Below, piece after piece: positions 1-5,939 of a stretch of DNA of 11,871 nucleotides (position 1 is its first letter; each line of letters opens with the position of its first letter). Origin of the DNA: JBFHDX01 sp041584475 (GTDB lineage: Bacteria > Pseudomonadota > Alphaproteobacteria > UBA8366 > JADFVY01); contig JBFHDX010000113.1 in the NCBI GenBank assembly GCA_041584475.1, forward strand, positions 1 to 11,871, in the 5' to 3' direction. The notes under the pieces are model-generated. The model was not told where the DNA came from. It saw nothing but the letters and a program-made list of their open reading frames with translations, and ran no database searches. The position numbers and the translations under genes were made by a program.

Positions 1-1
1 C

Positions 2-58
2 CTTCTGTGCCTGGCCTGCTGGCGGCTTTTCGCCAGCGGCTACAAGCTCAAGGCCTGA
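2..58 (+). CDS. C-terminal end of an unidentified, possibly membrane, protein (partial)
   Basis: An open frame enters from the left edge and stops at a TGA at 56-58, giving 18 residues: LLCLACWRLFASGYKLKA. The segment is hydrophobic and then ends in a short basic tail (Y-K-L-K-A), as in many inner-membrane proteins whose last helix ends near the cytoplasm. A hairpin and an AT-rich intergenic stretch follow at once, which supports a real gene end. Eighteen residues are too few to name a family, and another frame could in principle be the true one. Confidence 0.4.
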   Translation, partial: LLCLACWRLFASGYKLKA

Positions 59-68
59 TTCGCCGGGC

Positions 69-96
69 CGGAAACCCGGAGCGGTTCCGGTTTCCG
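69..96 (+). terminator. Hairpin after the left-edge gene, possible terminator
   Basis: CGGAAACC at 69-76 pairs perfectly with GGTTTCCG at 89-96 across a 12-base loop. It lies 11 bases past the stop at 58 and is followed by GC bases and then an AT-rich run from 102 (TTAATAAAATATTTT). There is no clean U-tract directly after the stem, so it may be a weak terminator or only a chance stem. Confidence 0.4.
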
Positions 97-100
97 CCCG

Positions 101-170
101 CTTAATAAAATATTTTCGTTAACATTTTAGTAGTTTTTGAGTGTGAAATTAACCATGAGACGCAACGTAT
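101..170 (+). promoter_or_regulatory. AT-rich island, probable promoter region of the 48-aa gene
   Basis: This stretch is strongly A/T-rich in an otherwise very GC-rich window. It contains TTAATAAAATATTTT, TTAACATTTTAG and GTGTGAAATTAACC. It sits just upstream of the small membrane-protein gene that starts at 187. I could not fix a convincing -35/-10 pair, so only the region is called and not the elements. Confidence 0.4.
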
Positions 171-186
171 TTGCGTGGAGGAAGCC

Positions 187-333
187 ATGGTCGAAGCCCA
201 TGCTCTCCGGAACTTCGTCGGCTTGTGGATGCGCCGCGCCGCCTTCTGTTTCCTCGGTGTCACCAGCGCGACCGGCATGCTGACGCTGCTGCTCATCGCC
301 CTGCTTCTGGTAAGCGGCGTCCTCGAGTGGTGA
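187..333 (+). CDS. Small single-span membrane protein, 48 aa, unknown function
   Basis: A 48-codon frame opens with ATG at 187 and ends with TGA at 331-333. A near-ideal ribosome binding site, GGAGGAAG, ends two bases before the ATG, so its GGAGG core lies about five bases upstream. The N-terminal half is polar to basic with an RR pair (W-M-R-R-A-A). The C-terminal half (about residues 20-45) is a hydrophobic stretch rich in Leu, Ile, Ala and Val, long enough for one membrane helix, and the protein ends in LEW. The RR before the helix suggests the N-terminus stays in the cytoplasm. I do not recognise the family. It stands alone behind an AT-rich promoter-like island and 157 bases before fghA. 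It is below the usual gene-calling length, so it is easily missed. The strong binding site and clear amphitopic design make translation likely, but homologues would be the real proof. Confidence 0.55.
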   Translation: MVEAHALRNFVGLWMRRAAFCFLGVTSATGMLTLLLIALLLVSGVLEW

Positions 334-434
334 CCCGTCCGGCGGCGCGCCGCACGGCGCCCGCCAGAGCGATCGTCGACCGTTCGCAGCCCGCCGGGCT
401 TGCGGAAATCCCGTCAGTCTGCAACATGGCCTGA

Positions 435-452
435 CGCGGCCGGGCGGCCGCG
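435..452 (+). repeat. Perfect 8-bp inverted repeat in the fghA leader
   Basis: CGCGGCCG at 435-442 and CGGCCGCG at 445-452 are perfect inverted copies around a central GG. As RNA this would fold with a four- to six-base loop. It lies 38 bases before the fghA start. It could end transcripts from the small gene upstream, form a leader hairpin, or be chance in GC-rich DNA. There is no U-tract. Confidence 0.3.
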
Positions 453-490
453 TACCGAACCCGCGGCCAGGGCAGAGGGGAGACGGGCGG

Positions 491-1336
491 ATGGCGGTCG
501 AACTCATCGCCGAACACGGGGTCTTCGGGGCCCGCGTCGGCTACTACCGGCACAAGTCGCAATCGTGCAACTGCGACATGCGGTTTTCGGCCTTCGTGCC
601 GGCGCTCGCGGGCTCGGCCAGGGCGCCGGTCGTGTACTGGCTGTCCGGCCTCACCTGCAGCGAGGAGAACTTCACCGTCAAGGCGGGTGCCTACCGCGCC
701 GCGGCGCAGCTCGGCCTGATCGTGATCGCCCCGGACACGTCGCCGCGCGGCGTCGAGGTGCCCGACGTCGACGACTACGATTTCGGCAAGGGCGCGGGTT
801 TCTACGTAGACGCGACGGAAGCGCCGTGGAGCCGCCATTACAATATGTACTCGTACGTCACGCGCGATCTGCAGGAGGCCGTGTTGGAGGCGTTTCCGGC
901 CGATCCCGGGCGCCAGGGCATCATGGGCCACTCGATGGGCGGACACGGGGCGCTGACGATCTGGCTGAAGAACCCGGGCACCTACCGGTCGGTCTCTGCG
1001 TTTGCGCCGATCTGCGCGCCGAGCCGGTGTCCGTGGGGCGAGAAGGCGTTCGGCGGATATCTGGGCGGCAACCGCGAGGTCTGGAAACAGCACGACGCGA
1101 GCGAGCTCGTCGCCGCGCTCGGCGAGGCCTCCGGCCGGGCCGAGATCCTCGTCGATCAGGGTGTCGACGATCAGTTCCTCGACGAGCAGCTGCTGCCCGG
1201 CCGGCTCGAGGCGGCGTGCAGTGCCGTCGGGCAGCGACTGACGCTGCGCCGCCAGCCGGGTTACGACCACAGCTATTTCTTCATCGCCAGCTTCATCGAC
1301 GACCATTTGCGCCACCACGCCGGCCTGCTCGGCTGA
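491..1336 (+). CDS. fghA: S-formylglutathione hydrolase (esterase D family)
   Basis: This cytoplasmic serine hydrolase cleaves S-formylglutathione to glutathione and formate, the last step of glutathione-dependent formaldehyde detoxification. The 281 residues match the usual length of about 277-285. The alpha/beta-hydrolase signature is complete: nucleophile elbow GHSMGG at 146-151 (Ser148), acid in DQGVDDQFL at 222-230 (most likely Asp227), and His260 in PGYDHSYFF. The family-typical YWLSGLTC (49-56) and PDTSPRG (81-87) segments, which shape the active-site surroundings, are also present. The ATG at 491 has a GA-rich binding site (AGAGGGGAGA) roughly 8-15 bases upstream. Its usual partner, glutathione-dependent formaldehyde dehydrogenase (adhC/frmA), is not in the window, so the first pathway step must be encoded elsewhere if present. 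The gene ends nine bases from a convergent gene. Family assignment is very secure; the in vivo substrate is inferred. Confidence 0.95.
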   Translation: MAVELIAEHGVFGARVGYYRHKSQSCNCDMRFSAFVPALAGSARAPVVYWLSGLTCSEENFTVKAGAYRAAAQLGLIVIAPDTSPRGVEVPDVDDYDFGKGAGFYVDATEAPWSRHYNMYSYVTRDLQEAVLEAFPADPGRQGIMGHSMGGHGALTIWLKNPGTYRSVSAFAPICAPSRCPWGEKAFGGYLGGNREVWKQHDASELVAALGEASGRAEILVDQGVDDQFLDEQLLPGRLEAACSAVGQRLTLRRQPGYDHSYFFIASFIDDHLRHHAGLLG

Positions 1337-1345
1337 GGCACCGCT

Positions 1346-2374
1346 TCAGCCAGCGACCGGCAGGTCGGCGGCGACCAGGGTCTCGCCGTCGAACAGCCAC
1401 AGGGGACCGCCCGGCAGGCTGAGCCGCACGCCGCCGATGATCTCGTCGATGCCGTTGAGCGCAACGGCGTTTTCCTCGCCTTCGAGCACCGCGAGGCCGG
1501 CGTCGCTGAGCCAGGTCTCGAGGGCGCGCATGTCGGTGCGGTCGCCCGATAGCTTGAACAGCGGATAGGGCAGGCGCGGGTCACCCAGGCGTTTGAGGCG
1601 GTGGAACAGGTAGCCGGGGCCGGGCACGCTGTAGTAGGGCCGGTCGATGCCGCCGCCGAGCACGTCGGCCATTATGTGCAGCGTGTGCGGTGCGTTCTTG
1701 CGGCACGAATCGAGCAGCTCCCGGTCCCAGTGGCAGAGGCCGGTTTCGACGTCCGGATAATGCAGCATGTAGTTGGCGAGGATCTTGCGGAGGTGCGGCG
1801 GACACGGTGACTCCGCTGCGCAGAACGCGCCGAGCAACTCCGGCGTCTCGTGGCTGACCGCCCGCCACATCGCCGCATAGGCGGCGCAGCGATCATCGTC
1901 GAGCGCGCTCCAGCGGTCGGCGACGTAGCGGACATCCTTGTGATTGAGCACGCCGACCGAGCGCACCGGCCGGGCCGGGTAGGGCGCCGAGTCGAGGTCG
2001 ACGAGCGTCAGCAGGGAACGGTCCGTACCGATCCGCTCGAGCGCGGCCCCGAGCCAGGCGCACAGAAGCTGTTCGCCGAGTGCGGCGCCGATCCACAGCC
2101 GGATCGCGCCCGCGCGGCGCAGCCGCGTGCGCTGCTGGACGAGCTCCTCGAAAAGCTGGGCCGCGGTGTCCGCGTCCTCGCTGCCCGCGGCGCGCCAGAA
2201 GCCACCGCGCAGGGCGCCCCAGGGCTCCGGATCGGTCAGCGGCGCCAGCGGCCCGCACGACAGGTCGTCGTAGTTGACGAGCGTGTTGGCCGATCCGAGA
2301 CCCAGCGCGCCGGTGACGTTGAGCGCCGCCGGCTCGCTGGGGAAGATGTGGATATCGGCGTCGCCGAACGGCAT
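1346..2374 (-). CDS. DUF1835-type protein of unknown function
   Basis: This is a 342-residue soluble protein with no signal peptide or membrane segment. The N-terminal part (about 7-60) has the pattern I associate with DUF1835: a DIHIF strand, an Ala/Gly/Leu-rich helix, then NYDDLSCGPL (34-43) where relatives carry a conserved D-x-L-x-x-GP motif. A strand LLTLVDLD follows at 121-128. The segment VADRWSALDDDRCAAYAAMW (151-170) resembles the conserved Trp-rich helix in that family. The C-terminal part (about 280-335) looks like a separate small alpha/beta unit. The ATG at 2374 has a good AAGGAAGG binding site eight bases upstream. The gene runs convergent to fghA with only nine bases between stops, and is divergent from the AhpD-like gene. 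No biochemical role is known for the family, and none is proposed. The family call is from motif memory, not a search. Confidence 0.7.
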   Translation of the reverse strand: MPFGDADIHIFPSEPAALNVTGALGLGSANTLVNYDDLSCGPLAPLTDPEPWGALRGGFWRAAGSEDADTAAQLFEELVQQRTRLRRAGAIRLWIGAALGEQLLCAWLGAALERIGTDRSLLTLVDLDSAPYPARPVRSVGVLNHKDVRYVADRWSALDDDRCAAYAAMWRAVSHETPELLGAFCAAESPCPPHLRKILANYMLHYPDVETGLCHWDRELLDSCRKNAPHTLHIMADVLGGGIDRPYYSVPGPGYLFHRLKRLGDPRLPYPLFKLSGDRTDMRALETWLSDAGLAVLEGEENAVALNGIDEIIGGVRLSLPGGPLWLFDGETLVAADLPVAG

Positions 2375-2456
2375 TCCGGGAGCCTTCCTTGCACAGCGGT
2401 CGCAACATCCTGCGCCCGCAACCGCAAAGCAATTGTTAATTCGCCGACCGGCGCGG

Positions 2457-2485
2457 GCGACAGCGGCAAGCGGCGGCGGTACGAT
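2457..2485 (+). promoter_or_regulatory. Possible promoter of the AhpD-like gene
   Basis: GCGACA at 2457-2462 (4 of 6 to TTGACA) and TACGAT at 2480-2485 (4 of 6 to TATAAT) are separated by exactly 17 bases. They point at the ATG at 2521 and imply a leader of about 29 bases. The match is moderate, and GC-rich genomes give such matches by chance. Confidence 0.35.
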
Positions 2486-2520
2486 GAACCGTTACCCCCA
2501 CCACCGCGGAGACGATCGCC

Positions 2521-3093
2521 ATGCCGCAACCGGACCACATCGTGCGCATTCCGCTGCCCGACCAGGAGGCGCTGGAGGACGACATCGAGGCCTATTTCGC
2601 GAAATGCCGGGACAAGCTCGGCCTCGTTCCCCACGTCTTGCGCGCCTACACCGGGAACGCGGCAAAGTTCCGCACCTTCACGGCCTTCTACAACGAGCTG
2701 ATGCTCGGCGATTCGGGCCTCTCTAAGCTCGAACGCGAGATGGTCGCGGTCGTCGTCTCGTCCGCCAACCGCTGCTATTACTGCCTCGTCGCCCACGGCC
2801 AGGCGGTACGCAGGCTGTCGGGCGATCCGCAGCTCGGCGAAATGCTGGTGATGAACCACCGGGTGGCGCCGCTGCCGGCACGCCAGCGCGCCATGCTCGA
2901 CTACGCCTCGAAGCTGACCGCGACGCCGCACGAAATCGGCGAGTCGGACCGGCGGGCGCTGCGCGACGCGGGCTTCTCCGACGCGGAGATCTTCGACATC
3001 AACGATGTCGCCGCGTTCTTCAATTACACGAACCGCATGGCGCACGGGCTCGACATGATGCCGAACCCCGAATACCACGCCATGGACCGGTAG
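2521..3093 (+). CDS. AhpD-like peroxidase-related enzyme (carboxymuconolactone decarboxylase superfamily)
   Basis: This 190-residue all-helical protein carries the AhpD-type active site: Glu71 in KLERE, then CYYCLVAHG at 85-93 with Cys85, Cys88 and His92. In AhpD this C-x2-C-x3-H set, with an upstream Glu, supports thiol-dependent peroxide reduction. The N-terminal GLVPHVLRAY (34-43) and C-terminal NYTNRMAHG (168-176) stretches are typical of the 'uncharacterised peroxidase-related enzyme' subgroup of about 180-200 residues, which is longer than bare CMD domains. It is probably cytoplasmic. No ahpC or lipoyl protein is adjacent, so its electron donor is unknown and peroxidase activity is inferred only. 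The ATG at 2521 has GGAG nine bases upstream. The gene is divergent from the DUF1835-type gene across 146 bases. An unrelated CMD decarboxylase role cannot be excluded but is less likely given the double Cys. Confidence 0.9.
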   Translation: MPQPDHIVRIPLPDQEALEDDIEAYFAKCRDKLGLVPHVLRAYTGNAAKFRTFTAFYNELMLGDSGLSKLEREMVAVVVSSANRCYYCLVAHGQAVRRLSGDPQLGEMLVMNHRVAPLPARQRAMLDYASKLTATPHEIGESDRRALRDAGFSDAEIFDINDVAAFFNYTNRMAHGLDMMPNPEYHAMDR

Positions 3094-3199
3094 CCGGGCC
3101 CGCCGGCCGCCGAACGGCCCATCGTCCGATGGCCGGGTCGGACTCCGGCCGGCCTCGAGGGCGTTCGGCATTGAACCGATGCGGCGCCGATTCGCCTTG

Positions 3200-3240
3200 G
3201 GAAACCGCGCCTTTCGCACAGTGAGCGTGGCGCGGTTTTC
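3200..3240. terminator. Two-sided intrinsic terminator between convergent genes
   Basis: AAACCGCGCC at 3202-3211 pairs perfectly with GGCGCGGTTT at 3229-3238. With a G-T pair and a further G-C pair the stem extends to 12 bp (3200-3211 with 3229-3240). On the + strand the stem ends in TTTTC. On the - strand it ends in TTTCC. It lies between the stop of the AhpD-like gene (3093) and the stop of the leftward Cys-rich gene (3323), which is where a shared terminator would be expected. Confidence 0.7.
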
Positions 3241-3322
3241 GGCCCGGACTCCTGGTCACGCAGCTGCGTCACCGCGTTGCCTGCCGCAACGGGTGAAGGG
3301 CAGCGGCAACCGGTTTCCTTCG

Positions 3323-3655
3323 CTACTCCCGCGCCAACGCGATCCTCGCGGCGACATCGAGGTCGGCCCCGGACAGGGGGCGCGATTGCGCCGTATCGGC
3401 CGGCTCGCTCATGGCGACCGGGCAGCCTTCGCCGCTGAACTTCCACGAGGTATTGTTCAGCACCATGCCGCAGCAGGCGAACTGCGGGGCGGCGCCCGGG
3501 CGATCGATGCAGGTGCAGCTGCCCAGGGCATAGGATTGGCCGGCGTAGCGGCAGGTGCAGCGCGGCTCCGCTGTCCCCGGCAGCGCGCCAAAGCAAGCGA
3601 TGGCGAAGCCGACGAGGGCCAGCACACCGGACACCGGCCGTTGTCTCATTGTCAC
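3323..3655 (-). CDS. Small exported Cys-rich protein, unknown function
   Basis: The favoured start is GTG at 3655, because GGAGG lies nine bases upstream. The ATG two codons later (3649) would leave 15 bases. From the GTG the protein has 110 residues. It opens with a signal peptide: basic MTMRQRP, hydrophobic core VSGVLALVGFAIACFGAL, then PGTA before EPRCTC. Signal peptidase I could cut after GTA. The AIAC segment could also pass as a loose lipobox, so lipoprotein fate is possible. The exported part has seven cysteines: CxC, 11 residues, CxC, 11 residues, CC, 15 residues, C, with LNNTSW just after the CC. That even spacing suggests disulfides or metal binding. The last 30 residues are polar and probably flexible. 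I have the impression that similar small LNN(T/S)SW proteins occur in other alphaproteobacteria, but no function is known to me. Confidence 0.75.
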   Translation of the reverse strand: MTMRQRPVSGVLALVGFAIACFGALPGTAEPRCTCRYAGQSYALGSCTCIDRPGAAPQFACCGMVLNNTSWKFSGEGCPVAMSEPADTAQSRPLSGADLDVAARIALARE

Positions 3656-3999
3656 GTCGAGCGTCCTCCGCGGATCCGCAGGGGGGCTTCGGCCACCCTG
3701 GCGACCGCCCGCCATTATGCGCCAATCCGTCGGTACTTTCACCGGATTTGATGGCGATTTCGCAGCTCCGGTCCCGTCGCCGGCGCGCGACGGAACGAGG
3801 CCGAACGCACGTCGACGCTCTGCCCCGGGGCCGACCCGGTTCGAACCGATGCGGTGCGCAGTCGGCCGGGATGAATGCCGGCGCCCGGCCCGGATGTCGG
3901 TCGGTTGTGGCTGCGGTCGCGGGTTCGGCCCCCGGACCCGTGTCGCTGCGTGATCGCCGGCTGGATCAATCGCTGCGCGGGTGCTAGTTAGCGACAATC
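3656..3999. other. Divergent intergenic region, no gene seen
   Basis: These 344 bases separate the leftward Cys-rich gene from the rightward LysE gene. The open frames that cross it have no binding site and no recognisable protein pattern, so I read them as GC-rich chance frames. It must hold two divergent promoters, but no strong -35/-10 pair is evident. It contains a perfect 12-bp palindrome at 3837-3848, and a TAG stop at 3985-3987 in the LysE frame. Confidence 0.5.
3837..3848. repeat. Perfect palindrome CGGTTCGAACCG
   Basis: A perfect 12-bp palindrome lies in the intergenic region before the LysE gene and about 180 bases from the start of the Cys-rich gene. Its right half belongs to the 12-base string GAACCGATGCGG (3843-3854), which also occurs at 3173-3184. 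It could be an operator for either divergent gene, or chance. Confidence 0.3.
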
Positions 4000-4590
4000 A
4001 TGCTCGAATTCGCCGCCGCCGTCTTCTTCCTGATCATAACGCCGGGACCGGGTGTTCTCTCCACCGCCGGCGTCGGCGCCGGCTACGGATACCGCGCCGG
4101 CGTCGCGTACGTGGCGGGCCTCTGGGCCGGGAACAATCTCGTCGCCGGGCTCGTGATCTCCGGCGTCGCGGCCGCGGCGCTGTCGTTTCCCTGGCTGCGC
4201 GCCACGCTGCTCTGGGGCTCGGCCGCCTACCTGCTCTGGCTCGCGGCCAAGATCGCCCTCGCCCGATCGAGGATCGCCTTCATTCACGCCGAGCGGGCCC
4301 CGAGCCTCTGGAACGGGTTCGTGCTGCAGCCGATAAACCCGAAGGCCTACGCGGTGAACGCGGCGCTGTTTTCGGGGTTCGCCTTCATGCCCCACGCGCT
4401 TGCGACCGAGACGCTGATCAAGCTGTTCATCATGAACGTCATCTGGATTCCGATCCACTTTGCCTGGCTATGGGCCGGGGTGACGCTGCATCGGCTCGAT
4501 CTCTCCGCGGCGGTGCATGCAACGATCAACGTCGCCATGGCGTTGGCGATGCTGGCGGTCGTCGCGCTCGCCGTGCATGCCCAGCTCTGA
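4000..4590 (+). CDS. LysE/RhtB family amino-acid exporter
   Basis: This is a 196-residue inner-membrane protein with about six hydrophobic segments, close to the usual 200-210 residues. The family hallmark TPGPG is at 14-18 in the first helix. The second conserved loop, QPINPKAY, is at 110-117 (commonly N-P-K-x in relatives). These exporters expel amino acids or similar small metabolites using the proton gradient. The substrate cannot be read from the sequence. ATG at 4000 is the first usable start, because an in-frame TAG stands at 3985-3987. The family N-terminus begins right at this Met. No purine-rich binding site precedes the ATG (TTAGCGACAATC). The gene lies 167 bases before the argD start, with a separate promoter between them, so it is probably not in the arginine operon, although an arginine/lysine link is conceivable. 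Confidence 0.92.
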   Translation: MLEFAAAVFFLIITPGPGVLSTAGVGAGYGYRAGVAYVAGLWAGNNLVAGLVISGVAAAALSFPWLRATLLWGSAAYLLWLAAKIALARSRIAFIHAERAPSLWNGFVLQPINPKAYAVNAALFSGFAFMPHALATETLIKLFIMNVIWIPIHFAWLWAGVTLHRLDLSAAVHATINVAMALAMLAVVALAVHAQL

Positions 4591-4675
4591 GCCGCCTCGG
4601 GCGCGGGCTGCGCCTCGGGTCGCGCACCGCGTCGGCATCGCCGCATGCCGGGCCGCCGCCCCCGCTCCCGCCCCG

Positions 4676-4704
4676 TTGACACGTTCCGGGCGAATGCAGA
4701 TACT
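4676..4704 (+). promoter_or_regulatory. Sigma-70-type promoter of the argD-argF-hslO operon
   Basis: A perfect -35 TTGACA at 4676-4681 is followed by a 17-base spacer and GATACT at 4699-4704 (4 of 6 to TATAAT). Transcription would begin near 4711, leaving a leader of about 46 bases before the argD GTG at 4758. This is the best consensus promoter in the window. I saw no clear ArgR-type operator. Confidence 0.65.
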
Positions 4705-4757
4705 CCGCGGTTTCCGACGAGTTCTGCTTGGTAGCCGCTGCCCCGGAGGGGTGTGTC

Positions 4758-5939
4758 GTGATTCCGTCCCTGATGCCGACCTACGCCCGCTGCGAGATCG
4801 CCTTCGAACGTGGCGAAGGCGCTTACCTGTTCGACGCTGACGGGCGGCGCTATCTCGATTTCGCGGCCGGCATCGCGGTGAACAGCCTCGGCCACGCCCA
4901 CCCGCATCTCGTCGCGTCACTGGGCGAACAGGTGAAGAAGCTGTGGCACACATCGAATCTTTACCGCATGCCGGACCAGGAGCGGCTGGCGCAGCGGCTG
5001 GTCGACGCCACCTTCGCCGACAGCGCGTTCTTCTGCAATTCGGGCGTCGAGGCGATCGAGGGTGGCATCAAGCTCTGCCGGCGCTATCACGCCTCGGGCG
5101 GCAATCCCGAGCGCTGGCGCATCATCACCTTCGACGGCGCGTTCCACGGGCGTACGCTGGCGGCCCTTGCCGCCGCCAACAACCCGAAATATCTCGACGG
5201 CTTCGGGCCGAAGGTCGACGGCTTCGACCAGGTCGCGTTCAACAATTTGAACGAGGTGCGCAACGCGGTCGGCGACGAGACCGCGGCGATCCTCGTCGAG
5301 CCGGTGCAGGGCGAAGGCGGCATCCGCAACGCCGACATCCAGTTCCTGCGCGGCCTGCGTCGCGTCTGCGACGAGTTCGGGCTGCTTTTGTTCCTCGACG
5401 AGATCCAGTGCGGCATGGGACGTACGGGGCGTCTGCTGGCGCACGAATGGGCGGAGATCGAACCCGACGTCGCAGCTGTCGCCAAGGGTATCGGCTCGGG
5501 CTTCCCGGTCGGCGCCCTGCTCGCCAAGGAGGCGGCGGCGCGCGGCATGACGCAGGGCGTACACGGCACGACCTTCGGCGGTAACCAGCTGGCGACGTGC
5601 GTCGGCAACGCCGTACTCGATGTCATGCTCGGCGACGGATTCCTCGAGCAGGTACGGGCGACGGGCGAGGCGCTGTACGGGCGGCTGCAGGCGATCGTGC
5701 GTATGTTTCCCGAGATCTTCAATAGCGTACGGGGTGCCGGGCTAATGCTCGGACTCGAATGTGCCGTACCTGCTGCCGACGTCGTCGCCAAGCTGCGCGC
5801 GGCGGGCCTGCTGACCGCCCCGGCCGCCGAGAACGTGGTCCGCATCCTGCCGCCGCTGATCATCGGGCAGACCCAGGTCAATGAGGCGGCGGCGATCATC
5901 GAGGGGGTCGCCGCGGCGTGGAAGGGCGCCCATGGCTGA
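4758..5939 (+). CDS. argD: Acetylornithine aminotransferase
   Basis: This PLP enzyme converts N-acetylglutamate semialdehyde and glutamate to N-acetylornithine and 2-oxoglutarate in arginine synthesis. From GTG at 4758 it has 393 residues, normal for ArgD. This start is preferred because GGAGGGG ends six bases upstream and the protein then begins MIPSLMPTYAR, the usual alphaproteobacterial N-terminus. An upstream in-frame TTG at 4728 lacks both. Visible motifs are FCNSGVEAIEGGIKLCRRY (phosphate-binding region; the usual N-S-G-x-E-A), FHGRT, EPVQGEGG at 181-188, LDEIQCGMGRTG with PLP-ring Asp214, and the Schiff-base lysine K243 in AVAKGIGSGFP. FGGNQLAT sits in the C-terminal part. It may also serve as succinyldiaminopimelate aminotransferase in lysine synthesis, as in some ArgD enzymes. 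It is the first gene of the operon and overlaps argF by eight bases. Confidence 0.96.
   Translation: MIPSLMPTYARCEIAFERGEGAYLFDADGRRYLDFAAGIAVNSLGHAHPHLVASLGEQVKKLWHTSNLYRMPDQERLAQRLVDATFADSAFFCNSGVEAIEGGIKLCRRYHASGGNPERWRIITFDGAFHGRTLAALAAANNPKYLDGFGPKVDGFDQVAFNNLNEVRNAVGDETAAILVEPVQGEGGIRNADIQFLRGLRRVCDEFGLLLFLDEIQCGMGRTGRLLAHEWAEIEPDVAAVAKGIGSGFPVGALLAKEAAARGMTQGVHGTTFGGNQLATCVGNAVLDVMLGDGFLEQVRATGEALYGRLQAIVRMFPEIFNSVRGAGLMLGLECAVPAADVVAKLRAAGLLTAPAAENVVRILPPLIIGQTQVNEAAAIIEGVAAAWKGAHG

Noticed and set aside
342..353. Perfect palindrome GCGGCGCGCCGC after the 48-aa gene
   Set aside because: Composed only of G and C in very GC-rich DNA and without a U-tract, so it is expected by chance and not supportable as a terminator or operator.
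293..1318. A 341-codon - strand frame opposite fghA
   Set aside because: fghA has a complete catalytic triad and family length; the antisense frame is a low-complexity Arg/Ala shadow.
3831..3860. GGTTCGAACC resembling a tRNA T-arm, which could mark a tRNA or attachment site
   Set aside because: The bases beside the TTCGAAC loop do not form the required 5-bp stem, and no acceptor or anticodon arm was found around it.
3656..3997. An N-terminal extension of the Cys-rich protein through the intergenic region
   Set aside because: It would bury the signal peptide inside the protein; the GTG at 3655 has GGAGG at good spacing.
4728..4757. A TTG start that would add 10 residues to ArgD
   Set aside because: The GTG at 4758 has GGAGGGG at proper spacing and gives the usual family N-terminus; the TTG has neither.
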